From Lawsonibacter asaccharolyticus (GTDB lineage Bacteria; Bacillota; Clostridia; Oscillospirales; Oscillospiraceae): DNA of 64,000 bases. Location: positions 372,001 to 436,000 of the forward strand of contig BFBT01000001.1 in assembly GCA_003112755.1 (NCBI GenBank), in the 5' to 3' direction. Shown one piece after another: positions 24,394-30,875 of the stretch; position 1 is the stretch's first letter; every line of letters starts with the position of its first letter. Under the pieces are notes generated by a model, which saw nothing but the letters and a program-made list of their open reading frames with translations, ran no database searches and was not told the DNA's origin. The position numbers were made by a program, and so were the translations under genes.

Positions 24394-24861
24394 ATGTTCA
24401 ACCCTGAAACCTGTGACCACGTCAGCATGAAGGACGCCCAGGAACAGGAACGACAGAACCCGGCGGCCCAGGCCGCCAGGGCCGCGTCGATCGCCTTCGT
24501 GTCCCTGGCCGAAGCCGGCCAGATCGACGACGTCACGGCCGCCGAAAACGTCAGTCAGTTCAGCCCGTGGGCCTACCCTGTCGCCTACAAGGCCGGAAAT
24601 ATCCGGAAGTTCGGCGGCGAACTGTTCCGCTGTGTCCAGGAACACACGTCACAAGCGGACTGGACGCCGCCGGCGGCCGCGTCCCTGTGGACGAAGATCG
24701 GGGACCCCGGCGAGGAATGGCCGGCCTGGTCACAGCCGATCGGCGCACACGACGCCTACAACATCGGCGACAAAGTGTCCCATAACGGGAAACACTGGAC
24801 GTCTGACACCGACGGGAACGTCTGGGAACCCGGCGTCTACGGCTGGACCGAACAGAACTAA
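24394..24861 (+). CDS. Phage tail-associated protein with carbohydrate-binding (CBM5/12-like) module
   Basis: A 155-residue protein preceded by AAAGGAGGGAT. The N-terminal third is helical and Ala/Gln rich. Two beta-rich repeats follow: one near residues 60-95 (GNIRKFGGELFRCVQEHTSQ) and one near residues 118-150 (HDAYNIGDKVSHNGKHWTSD). Both resemble the chitin-binding CBM5/12 fold, with conserved Trp and Tyr. Such modules bind cell-wall sugars, so the protein probably helps adsorption alongside the diversified protein encoded just upstream. Confidence 0.72.
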   Translation: MFNPETCDHVSMKDAQEQERQNPAAQAARAASIAFVSLAEAGQIDDVTAAENVSQFSPWAYPVAYKAGNIRKFGGELFRCVQEHTSQADWTPPAAASLWTKIGDPGEEWPAWSQPIGAHDAYNIGDKVSHNGKHWTSDTDGNVWEPGVYGWTEQN

Positions 24862-24866
24862 ATCAC

Positions 24867-24894
24867 GAAGGGCGGGGAGAAATCCCCGCCCTTC
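24867..24894 (+). terminator. Strong GNRA-loop hairpin before the lysis genes
   Basis: A perfect 12-bp stem (GAAGGGCGGGGA at 24867-24878 with its complement at 24883-24894) closed by a GAAA tetraloop. There is no T run after it, so it is a poor intrinsic terminator. It may protect the upstream mRNA end or slow transcription into the lysis cassette. A similar GCAA-loop hairpin follows the holin gene at 26887-26908. Confidence 0.65.
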
Positions 24895-24921
24895 TCCATG
24901 TCCAGGAAGGAGCGAAAAACA

Positions 24922-26346
24922 ATGATGAAAAGTAAAACCTTCGTCGACAAGCTGATCGACGTCGCGAAGAATCACAAGACCCTGTATGTCATGGGGTGCT
25001 TCGGCGCGCCCCTGACCGGGAAGAACGTGACCCGCTACTGTACGAATCACGACTACAACAAACAGAGCGCCCGGACCGCTATGATCAGGGCGGCCGCCGA
25101 TCAGGCCCCGCCTGTCTTCGGCTTCGACTGTGTCTGTTTGATCAAGGGCGTCCTGTGGGGGTGGACTGGCGACGCGGCCCGAACCTATGGCGGCGCCGGC
25201 TACGCCGTGAACGGCGTCCCAGACATCGGGGCGGACAGTATGATCGCGAAGTGTCCCGGCGGCGGGTCGAAGACCGGCTGGGCCGACATGGTCCCCGGCG
25301 AAGTCGTGTGGCTGGAAGGCCACATCGGCGTCTATATCGGCGGCGGCCTGGCCGTGGAGTGTTCCCCGAAATGGGAAAACAAGGTCCAGATCACGGCCGT
25401 CGAAAACATCGGCCAGAAGGCCGGCTATAACGCCCGGAAGTGGACCAAACATGGCCGCCTTCCCTATGTTGACTATTCCGACGCGGCCCAGGTGGAGCCG
25501 ACCCACCCGACGGCCACGAATGGAACTGCCGACCAGAAGTCCTTCATCAACAAGATCGGCCCCCTGGCGGCCGCCGACATGAAGAAGAACGGGATTCTGG
25601 CGTCCCTGACGATCGCCCAGGCGATCCTTGAATCCGGCTGGGGGAAATCTGGCCTGACCACGGCCGCGAACAACCTGTTCGGGATCAAGGGGACCTATAA
25701 CGGCCAGGGCTACACTTGCAAGACCCAGGAATGGGACGGGAAGAAATATGTGACCGTGGACGCCACGTTCCGGAAATACCCGTCCTGGGCGGAATCCCTG
25801 GCGGATCATTCCGCCCTGTTCAACCGCCTGGACCGTTACAAAAACCTTCGCGGCCTGACCGACTATAAACTGGCCTGTCAGTATGTCCGCGAAGACGGCT
25901 ACGCCACGGACCCGAACTATACGGCGAAGCTGGTCAGCCTGATCGAAACCTATGACCTGACAATCTGGGACGGCGCCGGCGCGGCCGCCGGCGGGAAGCC
26001 CCAGGGAACCGGCCAGGCGTCCGGCGAAAAGACCTACACCGTGAAGGCCGGCGACACCCTGTCCGGGATCGCGGCGAAGTACGGGACCACCTACCAGGCA
26101 ATCGCCGCCTATAACGGGATCAAGAACCCGAACCTGATCTTCGTCGGCCAGAAAATCAAGATTCCGGCCGGCAACGCCAGCGCCCAGAAGGCGCAGAAAA
26201 TCTACACTGTGAAAAAGGGGGGCAGTCTGTGGGCGATCGCGGCTTCGCAACTTGGAAACGGTTCGCGCTGGCCGGAAATCCAAAAGCTGAACGGCCTGAC
26301 GTCCACGACTATCTACGCGGGGCAAAAATTAAAGATTCCGGACTGA
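24922..26346 (+). CDS. Modular endolysin: NlpC/P60-like domain, glucosaminidase, two LysM domains
   Basis: A 474-residue peptidoglycan hydrolase; the start at 24922 follows AGGAAGGAGCG. Residues about 1-180 form an NlpC/P60-like cysteine peptidase domain, with a probable nucleophile Cys70 in [10 protein letters not shown] and His134 in [11 protein letters not shown]. Residues about 205-345 are a glucosaminidase domain with catalytic Glu237 in [11 protein letters not shown]. LysM domains lie at 371-416 and 427-473. The two catalytic domains would cut the peptide and the sugar backbone of the wall. There is no signal peptide, so release depends on the holin encoded next. The second LysM has KKGGSLW where KPGDSLW is usual. 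Confidence 0.92.
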   Translation: MMKSKTFVDKLIDVAKNHKTLYVMGCFGAPLTGKNVTRYCTNHDYNKQSARTAMIRAAADQAPPVFGFDCVCLIKGVLWGWTGDAARTYGGAGYAVNGVPDIGADSMIAKCPGGGSKTGWADMVPGEVVWLEGHIGVYIGGGLAVECSPKWENKVQITAVENIGQKAGYNARKWTKHGRLPYVDYSDAAQVEPTHPTATNGTADQKSFINKIGPLAAADMKKNGILASLTIAQAILESGWGKSGLTTAANNLFGIKGTYNGQGYTCKTQEWDGKKYVTVDATFRKYPSWAESLADHSALFNRLDRYKNLRGLTDYKLACQYVREDGYATDPNYTAKLVSLIETYDLTIWDGAGAAAGGKPQGTGQASGEKTYTVKAGDTLSGIAAKYGTTYQAIAAYNGIKNPNLIFVGQKIKIPAGNASAQKAQKIYTVKKGGSLWAIAASQLGNGSRWPEIQKLNGLTSTTIYAGQKLKIPD

Positions 26347-26369
26347 TCCGGAAGGAAAGCAGGTGCAAA

Positions 26370-26867
26370 ATGGATCATATCAACACTTTGAAGGCGTCCG
26401 TCGTGGCGTTCTTCGGCGCGCTGACGGCGGCCTTCGGCTGGTTCGGCTGGCTGGTGATCATGTTCTTCCTGTGCATGGTGATCGACTACCTGACCGGGTC
26501 GGCGGCCGCTATGCAGAAAGGCGAATGGTCTTCGGCGGTCGCCAGGGCCGGCCTGTGGCACAAATGCGGATCGCTGATCGCGGTCATTGTGTCCGGGCTG
26601 GCCGACATCGTCGTCGGCCTGGTGGTCAACAATATCCCGGCGATCACCCTTCCCTTCGACTATACGGTCTTAATTTGCCCGATCGTGGTCGTGTGGTACA
26701 TTCTGACGGAACTGGGAAGCATTACGGAGAACGCCGGCGCCCTGGGCGCCCCTGTCCCGAAGTTCCTGAAACAGATGATCAAAGTCTTCAAGGACGTCAC
26801 CGACGCCACAGGCGACAAGCTGTCCAGCGACGGTCGCGACGACCAGGAAGACACCGGCCAGGAATAA
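26370..26867 (+). CDS. Holin (phage_holin_4 / toxin-secretion type)
   Basis: A 165-residue membrane protein, start ATG 26370 after GGAAAGCAGGTG. Three hydrophobic segments are visible, about residues 12-40, 62-85 and 94-112. DYLTGSAAAMQKGEWSS near residue 41 and WHKCGSLIAVIV near 66 match the holin_4 family. It forms the membrane lesion that lets the endolysin reach the wall. The last 30 residues are charged and cytoplasmic. It directly follows the endolysin gene, giving a compact lysis cassette. Confidence 0.92.
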   Translation: MDHINTLKASVVAFFGALTAAFGWFGWLVIMFFLCMVIDYLTGSAAAMQKGEWSSAVARAGLWHKCGSLIAVIVSGLADIVVGLVVNNIPAITLPFDYTVLICPIVVVWYILTELGSITENAGALGAPVPKFLKQMIKVFKDVTDATGDKLSSDGRDDQEDTGQE

Positions 26868-26886
26868 ACCCCAGAAACAGCGCAAA

Positions 26887-26908
26887 GGGGGCGGGGCAAC
26901 CCGCCCCC
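26887..26908 (+). terminator. GNRA-loop hairpin after the holin gene
   Basis: A perfect 9-bp GC stem (GGGGGCGGG at 26887-26895 with CCCGCCCCC at 26900-26908) with a GCAA tetraloop and no T run. It separates the lysis genes from the gp10-like gene. Without U residues it is more likely an mRNA end stabiliser or pause site than a full terminator. Confidence 0.6.
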
Positions 26909-26935
26909 AGTCCTACCGGAAAGGGGTGACGAACT

Positions 26936-27421
26936 ATGGCGGTTCACAAAAAGGACCTGGCCCTGTTCACGGCCCAACTTCAAGCCCTGAAAGATGATAT
27001 TCCGGAGATCATGGACACGATCGCCGTCGGCGAAGGCGTCTACGCCGTAAAACAGGCCCGGCTGATCTGCAAAAACGATTCCCCCGACATCGTCAATACT
27101 GGCGACTATCGGCGGAACTGGAAAAGCGACAGGCGGGCGCGCCGGAGCGGGAAGAAGTACATCGTCCGGTTTTATAATCCGCTGGACTACGCCGGACACC
27201 TGGAACACGGATTCCGAAGTCACTTCGTCCCCGGTCACTGGGAAGGATTCACCTTCGTATATAACCGGGACGACCCGGAAGGCGGAATGTTCGTCGGCCC
27301 GAAGGGCGGCTATGTGCGCGGTCATTTCACCATGAAAAGGGCCGTCAAGCGGACCCTGAACACCCAACAGGCCAGAGTGACCCGGAAGATCGACAGGGCC
27401 ATAAACAACCGCATGAAATGA
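26936..27421 (+). CDS. HK97 gp10-like head-tail protein, displaced downstream of the lysis cassette
   Basis: A 161-residue protein similar to the HK97 gp10 / XkdI family that closes the head-tail joint. Supporting parts are ARLICKNDSPDIVNTGDYRRN near residue 41 (shortened here), YNPLDYAGHLEHGFRSHFVP near 79 and FTMKRAVKRTL near 131. The pattern DYAxHLEHG is characteristic. In related phages the gene lies between connector and sheath genes, but here that place holds no such gene. The copy sits after the holin, between a hairpin and a strong terminator. It has its own AAAGGGGTGA ribosome binding site. Confidence 0.8.
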   Translation: MAVHKKDLALFTAQLQALKDDIPEIMDTIAVGEGVYAVKQARLICKNDSPDIVNTGDYRRNWKSDRRARRSGKKYIVRFYNPLDYAGHLEHGFRSHFVPGHWEGFTFVYNRDDPEGGMFVGPKGGYVRGHFTMKRAVKRTLNTQQARVTRKIDRAINNRMK

Positions 27422-27423
27422 AG

Positions 27424-27457
27424 AAGGCGGACGGGAAAACCCGTCCGCCTTTTTTTA
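27424..27457 (+). terminator. Terminator of the phage late transcript
   Basis: A perfect 12-bp stem, AAGGCGGACGGG at 27424-27435 with CCCGTCCGCCTT at 27440-27451, an AAAA loop and a run of T to 27456. It ends the rightward late transcript exactly where the leftward membrane-protein gene stops (27455), so it separates converging genes. Confidence 0.92.
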
Positions 27458-28111
27458 TTTTCTGACGACCATGTCAAGGGCCTTCGCGAAGTGTCCCTGG
27501 CGTTCCACGGTCAGGCGATAAGTCTTCGCCCCGGCCTGGATCATAAGCCGATCGCCTTCCGGCGTGATCGCCGAAATGGCGTCCAGTTTACAGTCGAAGC
27601 CGTTCTGTTTCGACAGGAAAACGATCCGCCTGTTTGTCAGGATCACCTGGCCGACGAAGGAATCCGTGACGTCATTGTAAACCGTCTGACTGGCCCCGCC
27701 GCCGGTCCGAAGCGACACGCCCTTCGCCACGCGGACGCTGACGCTGCCGCCCGATCCGGTCCGGCCGACCGCCTTCGTCTTTGTGATATAGCGCCGCGCC
27801 GGTCCGAAGAAATGGGCGACTTCGCCTTCACCCAGGACCACCGGGACGCCAGGCAGAACCGGAAGAACGCCGGCCTGAATCTGTTCAAGTTCCTGATCTG
27901 TCATAAATGCCTGTTGCGCGGCGGCGCGTTTCGCCTTCTTCCTGGCGCCGGCCTTCGCACCGCGCCAGAAGCACAAAACCGCCAGAAGGACGAAAATCAG
28001 GGTGATCACCCATTCGATCCCCGTCTTATATTCGGCCGCCGTGGTCAACGTGATCAGCGCGGCCAGGCCGGCCAGGATCGCAGAAAGGACCCCGCCTATT
28101 TTCCACCCCAT
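27455..28111 (-). CDS. Membrane protein with PH-like domain in the lysogeny block
   Basis: A 218-residue protein with two N-terminal membrane segments (about residues 5-26 and 33-49), a basic stretch (KAGARKKAKRAAAQQ), then a C-terminal beta-rich domain. VILTNRRIVFLSKQNGF near residue 157 is typical of bacterial PH-like/GRAM domains. It is the only leftward gene of the visible prophage and has its own consensus promoter (28161-28190) and RBS (GGGAGG). Being expressed divergently from the regulators suggests a gene active in the lysogen. Superinfection exclusion is a plausible but unproven role. Confidence 0.7.
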   Translation of the reverse strand: MGWKIGGVLSAILAGLAALITLTTAAEYKTGIEWVITLIFVLLAVLCFWRGAKAGARKKAKRAAAQQAFMTDQELEQIQAGVLPVLPGVPVVLGEGEVAHFFGPARRYITKTKAVGRTGSGGSVSVRVAKGVSLRTGGGASQTVYNDVTDSFVGQVILTNRRIVFLSKQNGFDCKLDAISAITPEGDRLMIQAGAKTYRLTVERQGHFAKALDMVVRK

Positions 28112-28160
28112 GTATTAACCTCCCGTCTGAATTATTTTGAATCTATGGTTCATATCCATG

Positions 28161-28190
28161 ATTATAATTCGCCTTTCATGGTAATGTCAA
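28161..28190 (-). promoter_or_regulatory. Leftward consensus promoter, with a dyad across its -10
   Basis: On the minus strand TTGACA (28190-28185) and TATAAT (28166-28161) are separated by 18 bases, a near-ideal sigma-A promoter for the membrane-protein gene. An inverted repeat CCATG (28156-28160) and CATGG (28177-28181) spans the -10, a possible operator. ATTATAAT at 28161-28168 reads as a -10 on both strands, so a rightward promoter for the XRE gene may overlap it; its -35 (TTGAAT at 28137) is 20 bases away and weak. Confidence 0.8.
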
Positions 28191-28210
28191 GTAAACTACT
28201 GAATAAACCC

Positions 28211-28477
28211 ATGAAAGAAGGCGGAAAAGTGAAGAAGCTGGAATACCTGGGCCGGCGGAATATCTGTGGGGAGCGCGTCAGGAAGGAACGTGTCACCCGG
28301 CGCATATCACAGGAACGCCTGGCCGCTAAAATGCAAATGCGCGGCGTCGAGATAGAACAGGACGCAATCAGCCGAATTGAATCCGGCGATCGGCTGGTCA
28401 CGGACTACGAACTTCGCGCCTTCGCGGCGCTTTTTGAAGTCCCGATTGAAAGTCTTTTGGAGCCGGAAGACACATAA
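28211..28477 (+). CDS. XRE-family transcriptional regulator (candidate phage repressor)
   Basis: An 88-residue protein from ATG 28211; a GTG at 28229 after AAAGAAGGCGG is an alternative start. A helix-turn-helix spans about residues 22-65: RRISQERLAAKMQMRGVEI, then QDAISRIESGDRLVTDYELR, with the classical recognition-helix Ser-Arg-Ile-Glu and a following hydrophobic helix. There is no peptidase or dimerisation domain, so a RecA-cleavable repressor is unlikely. It starts in the divergent promoter region and ends in an intrinsic terminator. It probably controls the leftward gene and its own. Confidence 0.83.
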   Translation: MKEGGKVKKLEYLGRRNICGERVRKERVTRRISQERLAAKMQMRGVEIEQDAISRIESGDRLVTDYELRAFAALFEVPIESLLEPEDT

Positions 28478-28510
28478 TCCCACGGACAGGAAAGTTCGTG
28501 GGATTTTTTT
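28476..28510 (+). terminator. Intrinsic terminator after the first XRE gene
   Basis: AATCCCACG at 28476-28484 pairs with CGTGGGATT at 28497-28505, followed by a run of T to 28510. The stem begins in the stop codon of the XRE gene. It isolates the first regulator from the promoter of the second, which starts 12 bases later. Confidence 0.9.
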
Positions 28511-28521
28511 CATTTTCCCCC

Positions 28522-28550
28522 TTGACATTACGCCCCAAAAGGCGTAATAT
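28522..28550 (+). promoter_or_regulatory. Promoter with a palindromic operator filling its spacer
   Basis: TTGACA at 28522-28527 and TAATAT at 28545-28550 are exactly 17 bases apart, a strong sigma-A promoter. A perfect 8-bp inverted repeat, ATTACGCC (28527-28534) and GGCGTAAT (28541-28548), occupies the spacer and both hexamer edges. A dimer bound here would block RNA polymerase. The gene 31 bases downstream is a small XRE regulator, so autoregulation or control by its neighbour is expected. Confidence 0.88.
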
Positions 28551-28581
28551 AAGAGCAGAAAACAGGAAGGCGGCGATCAAC

Positions 28582-28794
28582 ATGAAATCAGGAAGCACGA
28601 AGAACACGACCAAAGTCGCGCGTTTGCGTTGTGAAAGGGGGCTGACGCAAGCCGCCCTTGCGAAAGGAACCGGCGTCAATATCCGGACGATCCAGAAGTT
28701 CGAGAACGGCGAACGCGGGATCGAAACCGCGTCCCTGGCCGTGGCCCTTCGGATAGCTGACTTCCTGGGCGTTCACCCGCGCGAACTGATCTGA
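28582..28794 (+). CDS. Small XRE-family regulator upstream of the transposase
   Basis: A 70-residue helix-turn-helix protein; the start ATG 28582 follows GGAAGGCGGCG. VARLRCERGLTQAALAKGTG near residue 12 and INIRTIQKFENGERG-like sequence near residue 33 are standard XRE features. It is barely longer than the domain itself. Its promoter contains a palindromic operator. Because the transposase gene comes next, this regulator could limit transposition, as repressors do in transposable phages. A terminator separates the two genes. Confidence 0.85.
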   Translation: MKSGSTKNTTKVARLRCERGLTQAALAKGTGVNIRTIQKFENGERGIETASLAVALRIADFLGVHPRELI

Positions 28795-28806
28795 CAACGC
28801 AACGAA

Positions 28807-28847
28807 GCCCCCGTCCCTTGCCAAAAGGCAAAGGCGGGGGCCTTTTT
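28807..28847 (+). terminator. Intrinsic terminator between the small XRE gene and the transposase
   Basis: GCCCCCG at 28807-28813 pairs with CGGGGGC at 28835-28841. An inner arm (CCTTGCC with GGCAAAGG) is closed by an A-rich loop, and five T follow. The transposase start lies 23 bases beyond, and no promoter is visible between, so the enzyme may depend on read-through. That would keep its expression low. Confidence 0.87.
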
Positions 28848-28869
28848 CTGTTCTATGGGAGGAATTACA

Positions 28870-29916
28870 ATGAAACGACGCAGATTCAAACATTTATCCT
28901 GGGACGACCGTCTGAAAATCGAATCCGGCCTGAAACACGGCGATCCCGTCCAGAAGATCGCGGACGACATCGGCGTCCACCGGAACACGATCTATAACGA
29001 GATCAAGCGCGGCCAGTACGAACACCTTAATTCCGACTTGACCACCGAAACCCGGTACAGTCCAGAGATAGCCGACGCCGCGTACAGGGCAAACCTGGCG
29101 GCAAAGGGGCCGGACCTGAAAATCGGGTCCGACCGACGTCTGGCGGAACACATCGAAAGCCGCATTGTAAACGACGGCTATTCCCCGGCGGCTGTCCTGG
29201 GCGAAATCAAGGCCCAGGGGATCGAGTTCGACACGACGATCTGTGAAGCGACATTGTATTCCTACATCAAGAAAGGCGTCTTCCTGAACCTGGAACAGTG
29301 TCACCTTCCCCGCAAGGGGAAGAAGAAGCGGCCCTATACCCGCGTTCAGAAGAAGGCGGCCAGGGCGTCAGCGGGGACCAGTATCGAAAAGCGGCCCCCA
29401 GAGATCGACGACCGCGCTGAACTGGGCGACTGGGAAATGGACTGTGTCGTCGGGAAGAAGCGGACGAAGGAAACCCTTCTGGTCCTGTCAGAGCGGAAAA
29501 GCCGGAAGGAAATAATCATCAAAATGAAGGATAAGACCACCGACAGCGTCGTCCGCGCCCTGGATCGCCTTGAACGCCGCTACGGGGCCACGTTCAGCAA
29601 AGTTTTTCGCTCGATCACCGTCGACAACGGGACAGAGTTTTCCGACGTGGAGGGCCTGGAACGGTCCTGTCTTCACAAGGGCCAGAGCCGGACAAAGGTC
29701 TACTACTGCCACCCCTATTCTTCCTATGAGCGGGGAACGAACGAAAATATAAACGGAATGATCCGCCGCTGGTTCCCGAAAGGGACCGACTTCGGGAAAG
29801 TGACGGCGAAGGCGATCAAGGCCGTCGAAGACTGGATCAACACCTATCCGCGCGGAATCCTGGGCTTCTTCACGGCGGACGACATCTTCCTTCCCTGGGT
29901 CGCTTCCCTGGCCTGA
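28870..29916 (+). CDS. IS30-family DDE transposase, probable phage mobility enzyme
   Basis: A 348-residue protein; the start ATG 28870 follows GGGAGGAATT. The N-terminal helix-turn-helix (LSWDDRLKIESGLKHGD, then IADDIGVHRNTIYNEIKRG) binds the element ends. The catalytic core has Asp in GDWEMDCVVGKKRTKETL, Asp in ITVDNGTEFSD, and Glu in ERGTNENINGMIRRWFPKG, all typical of IS30 enzymes. No inverted repeats of an ordinary IS were found right around the gene. The gene is the last of the prophage, following the regulators, and matches their codon usage. It is therefore probably the phage's own integration enzyme and not a passenger insertion. Confidence 0.9.
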   Translation: MKRRRFKHLSWDDRLKIESGLKHGDPVQKIADDIGVHRNTIYNEIKRGQYEHLNSDLTTETRYSPEIADAAYRANLAAKGPDLKIGSDRRLAEHIESRIVNDGYSPAAVLGEIKAQGIEFDTTICEATLYSYIKKGVFLNLEQCHLPRKGKKKRPYTRVQKKAARASAGTSIEKRPPEIDDRAELGDWEMDCVVGKKRTKETLLVLSERKSRKEIIIKMKDKTTDSVVRALDRLERRYGATFSKVFRSITVDNGTEFSDVEGLERSCLHKGQSRTKVYYCHPYSSYERGTNENINGMIRRWFPKGTDFGKVTAKAIKAVEDWINTYPRGILGFFTADDIFLPWVASLA

Positions 29917-29936
29917 AAACTTTTTTCAGGTTTTTT
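29912..29936 (+). terminator. Intrinsic terminator overlapping the transposase stop
   Basis: CCTGAAAA at 29912-29919 pairs with TTTTCAGG at 29923-29930 and is followed by six T. The stem includes the TGA stop. It ends phage transcription before the converging host gene ftsQ. Confidence 0.85.
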
Positions 29937-29989
29937 ACAATTTAATCTTGACTTTTGCGGATTTTTCGCAAACTTTCCAGTAATTCTCT
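29937..29989. other. Prophage-host junction region (right end)
   Basis: These 53 AT-rich bases separate the phage terminator from the ftsQ stop codon. They contain an inverted repeat, TTTGCG and CGCAAA, around GATTTTT (29955-29973), which could be part of the transposase end sequence. The exact right end and any target duplication cannot be fixed, because the left end is outside the window. Confidence 0.5.
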
Positions 29990-30826
29990 TCATCCGGGGC
30001 TGAAGACCACATCATAGTCCTGTCGGGTCAGGTCCATTGTCCCGGTCTCATAGCTCTCCCGCTTCTCCACCACCGCCTCCAGTGCCCGCAGCTTGTGAAT
30101 AAAATCGCCGCTGATGGGCAGCTTCACATCGAACCGGCCGTCGTAGCGCAGGAGGATCTCCGTCCCCGCAGACAGGTCGATGGAGGACACCTTCTCCAGG
30201 GTCCCCCGCTCCTCCAGGGCAGCGAGCAGGGCCATCAGGCCCTGGCGCCGTGTCTCCTCCGCCTGAGGCACCGCCATCTGGGTCCCTGCCTGGGGGGAGA
30301 GGACGGTCAGGCCAGTGACGGTCAGCGCTGTGCTGTCCTCCGGAGCGGGCTCCAGCAGACGGCCGCCCACGCTGATGAGCCAAGCTTCCCCGGCCGCCGT
30401 CCCGGTCTCTTCGGGCAATTCAGTGTCCTCTGCCTCCTCCGCCGCTGGTGCCTCCGCCGTTGAAGTCCCGCTGGAGGGCAGGATGCTGGCCACCGCGTCC
30501 CACTCCCGGATCTCGATGGCAATGGTGCTGGGCAGGTGCCGGACGATGGTCAGCTCCTCCACATAGGGCAGCTTTCGCCGGATATCCTCTGAGATCTGCC
30601 CCTTGTTCAGCCGGAACAGGTTGTCGCCCAGCTGGATGCCGGACGCCTCTTCCACCTCCTGGGCGGTGTAGCGGCTGTTCCCAGCGATCAGGATGTGCTC
30701 CACCTGGAAGAAGACGGTGGCCCCGAAGGTCAGGGCAGCCACCAGTGCCGCTCCGGCCAGCAGCTTGAACAGCAGGCTGAAGCGGCCCCGGTTTCTCCTT
30801 CTCCCTCGTTTGCTTCTGGATGACAT
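29990..30826 (-). CDS. ftsQ: Cell division protein FtsQ/DivIB
   Basis: A 278-residue bitopic membrane protein of the divisome. It has a basic cytoplasmic tail (SKRGRRRNRGR), one membrane segment at about residues 15-38, then a POTRA domain (VEHILIAGNSRYTAQEVEEA near 42). A linker of about 35 residues is rich in Ala, Glu and Thr. The start at 30826 is preferred over an upstream in-frame ATG at 30934 because GGAGG lies close before it. The C-terminus looks complete, ending in DYDVVFSPG, but the prophage begins right after the stop. It is the last gene of the leftward dcw cluster. Confidence 0.88.
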   Translation of the reverse strand: MSSRSKRGRRRNRGRFSLLFKLLAGAALVAALTFGATVFFQVEHILIAGNSRYTAQEVEEASGIQLGDNLFRLNKGQISEDIRRKLPYVEELTIVRHLPSTIAIEIREWDAVASILPSSGTSTAEAPAAEEAEDTELPEETGTAAGEAWLISVGGRLLEPAPEDSTALTVTGLTVLSPQAGTQMAVPQAEETRRQGLMALLAALEERGTLEKVSSIDLSAGTEILLRYDGRFDVKLPISGDFIHKLRALEAVVEKRESYETGTMDLTRQDYDVVFSPG

Positions 30827-30875
30827 GGGTCTCTCCGTTCCTCCGGGCCCTCCGCAGCGGGTGCCCGGCCTTCTC

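Larger units (their letters stand above)
1..29970. mobile_element. Prophage (right-hand part), contractile-tailed, DGR-bearing, with IS30-type transposase
   Basis: A continuous block of phage genes runs from the left window edge to the transposase that ends at 29916. It includes terminase, portal, capsid, sheath, tube, tape measure, baseplate J, tail fibre, endolysin, holin and XRE regulators. The late gene order follows the PBSX xkd scheme, which predicts a myovirus. The host gene ftsQ ends at 29990 on the opposite strand, so the right junction lies in the 53 bases between. The left end is not in the window. No tyrosine or serine integrase is visible, and the only recombinase is the IS30-type transposase. 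Whether the prophage is still active cannot be judged, but no late gene looks broken. Confidence 0.93.

Noticed and set aside
24394..27421. A second variable repeat in the downstream tail or lysis genes
   Set aside because: The GC-rich 3' core of the VR (GGCGTCCGGCCGG) and the alternating AAC/TAC pattern were found only at 21341-21441 and 23325-23425.
28850..29950. A simple passenger IS30 insertion within the prophage
   Set aside because: I compared the sequence upstream of 28870 with that downstream of 29916 and saw no matching inverted repeats and no short duplication. The gene has its own phage-type context with a regulator and terminators. A very short or degenerate end could still be missed by eye.
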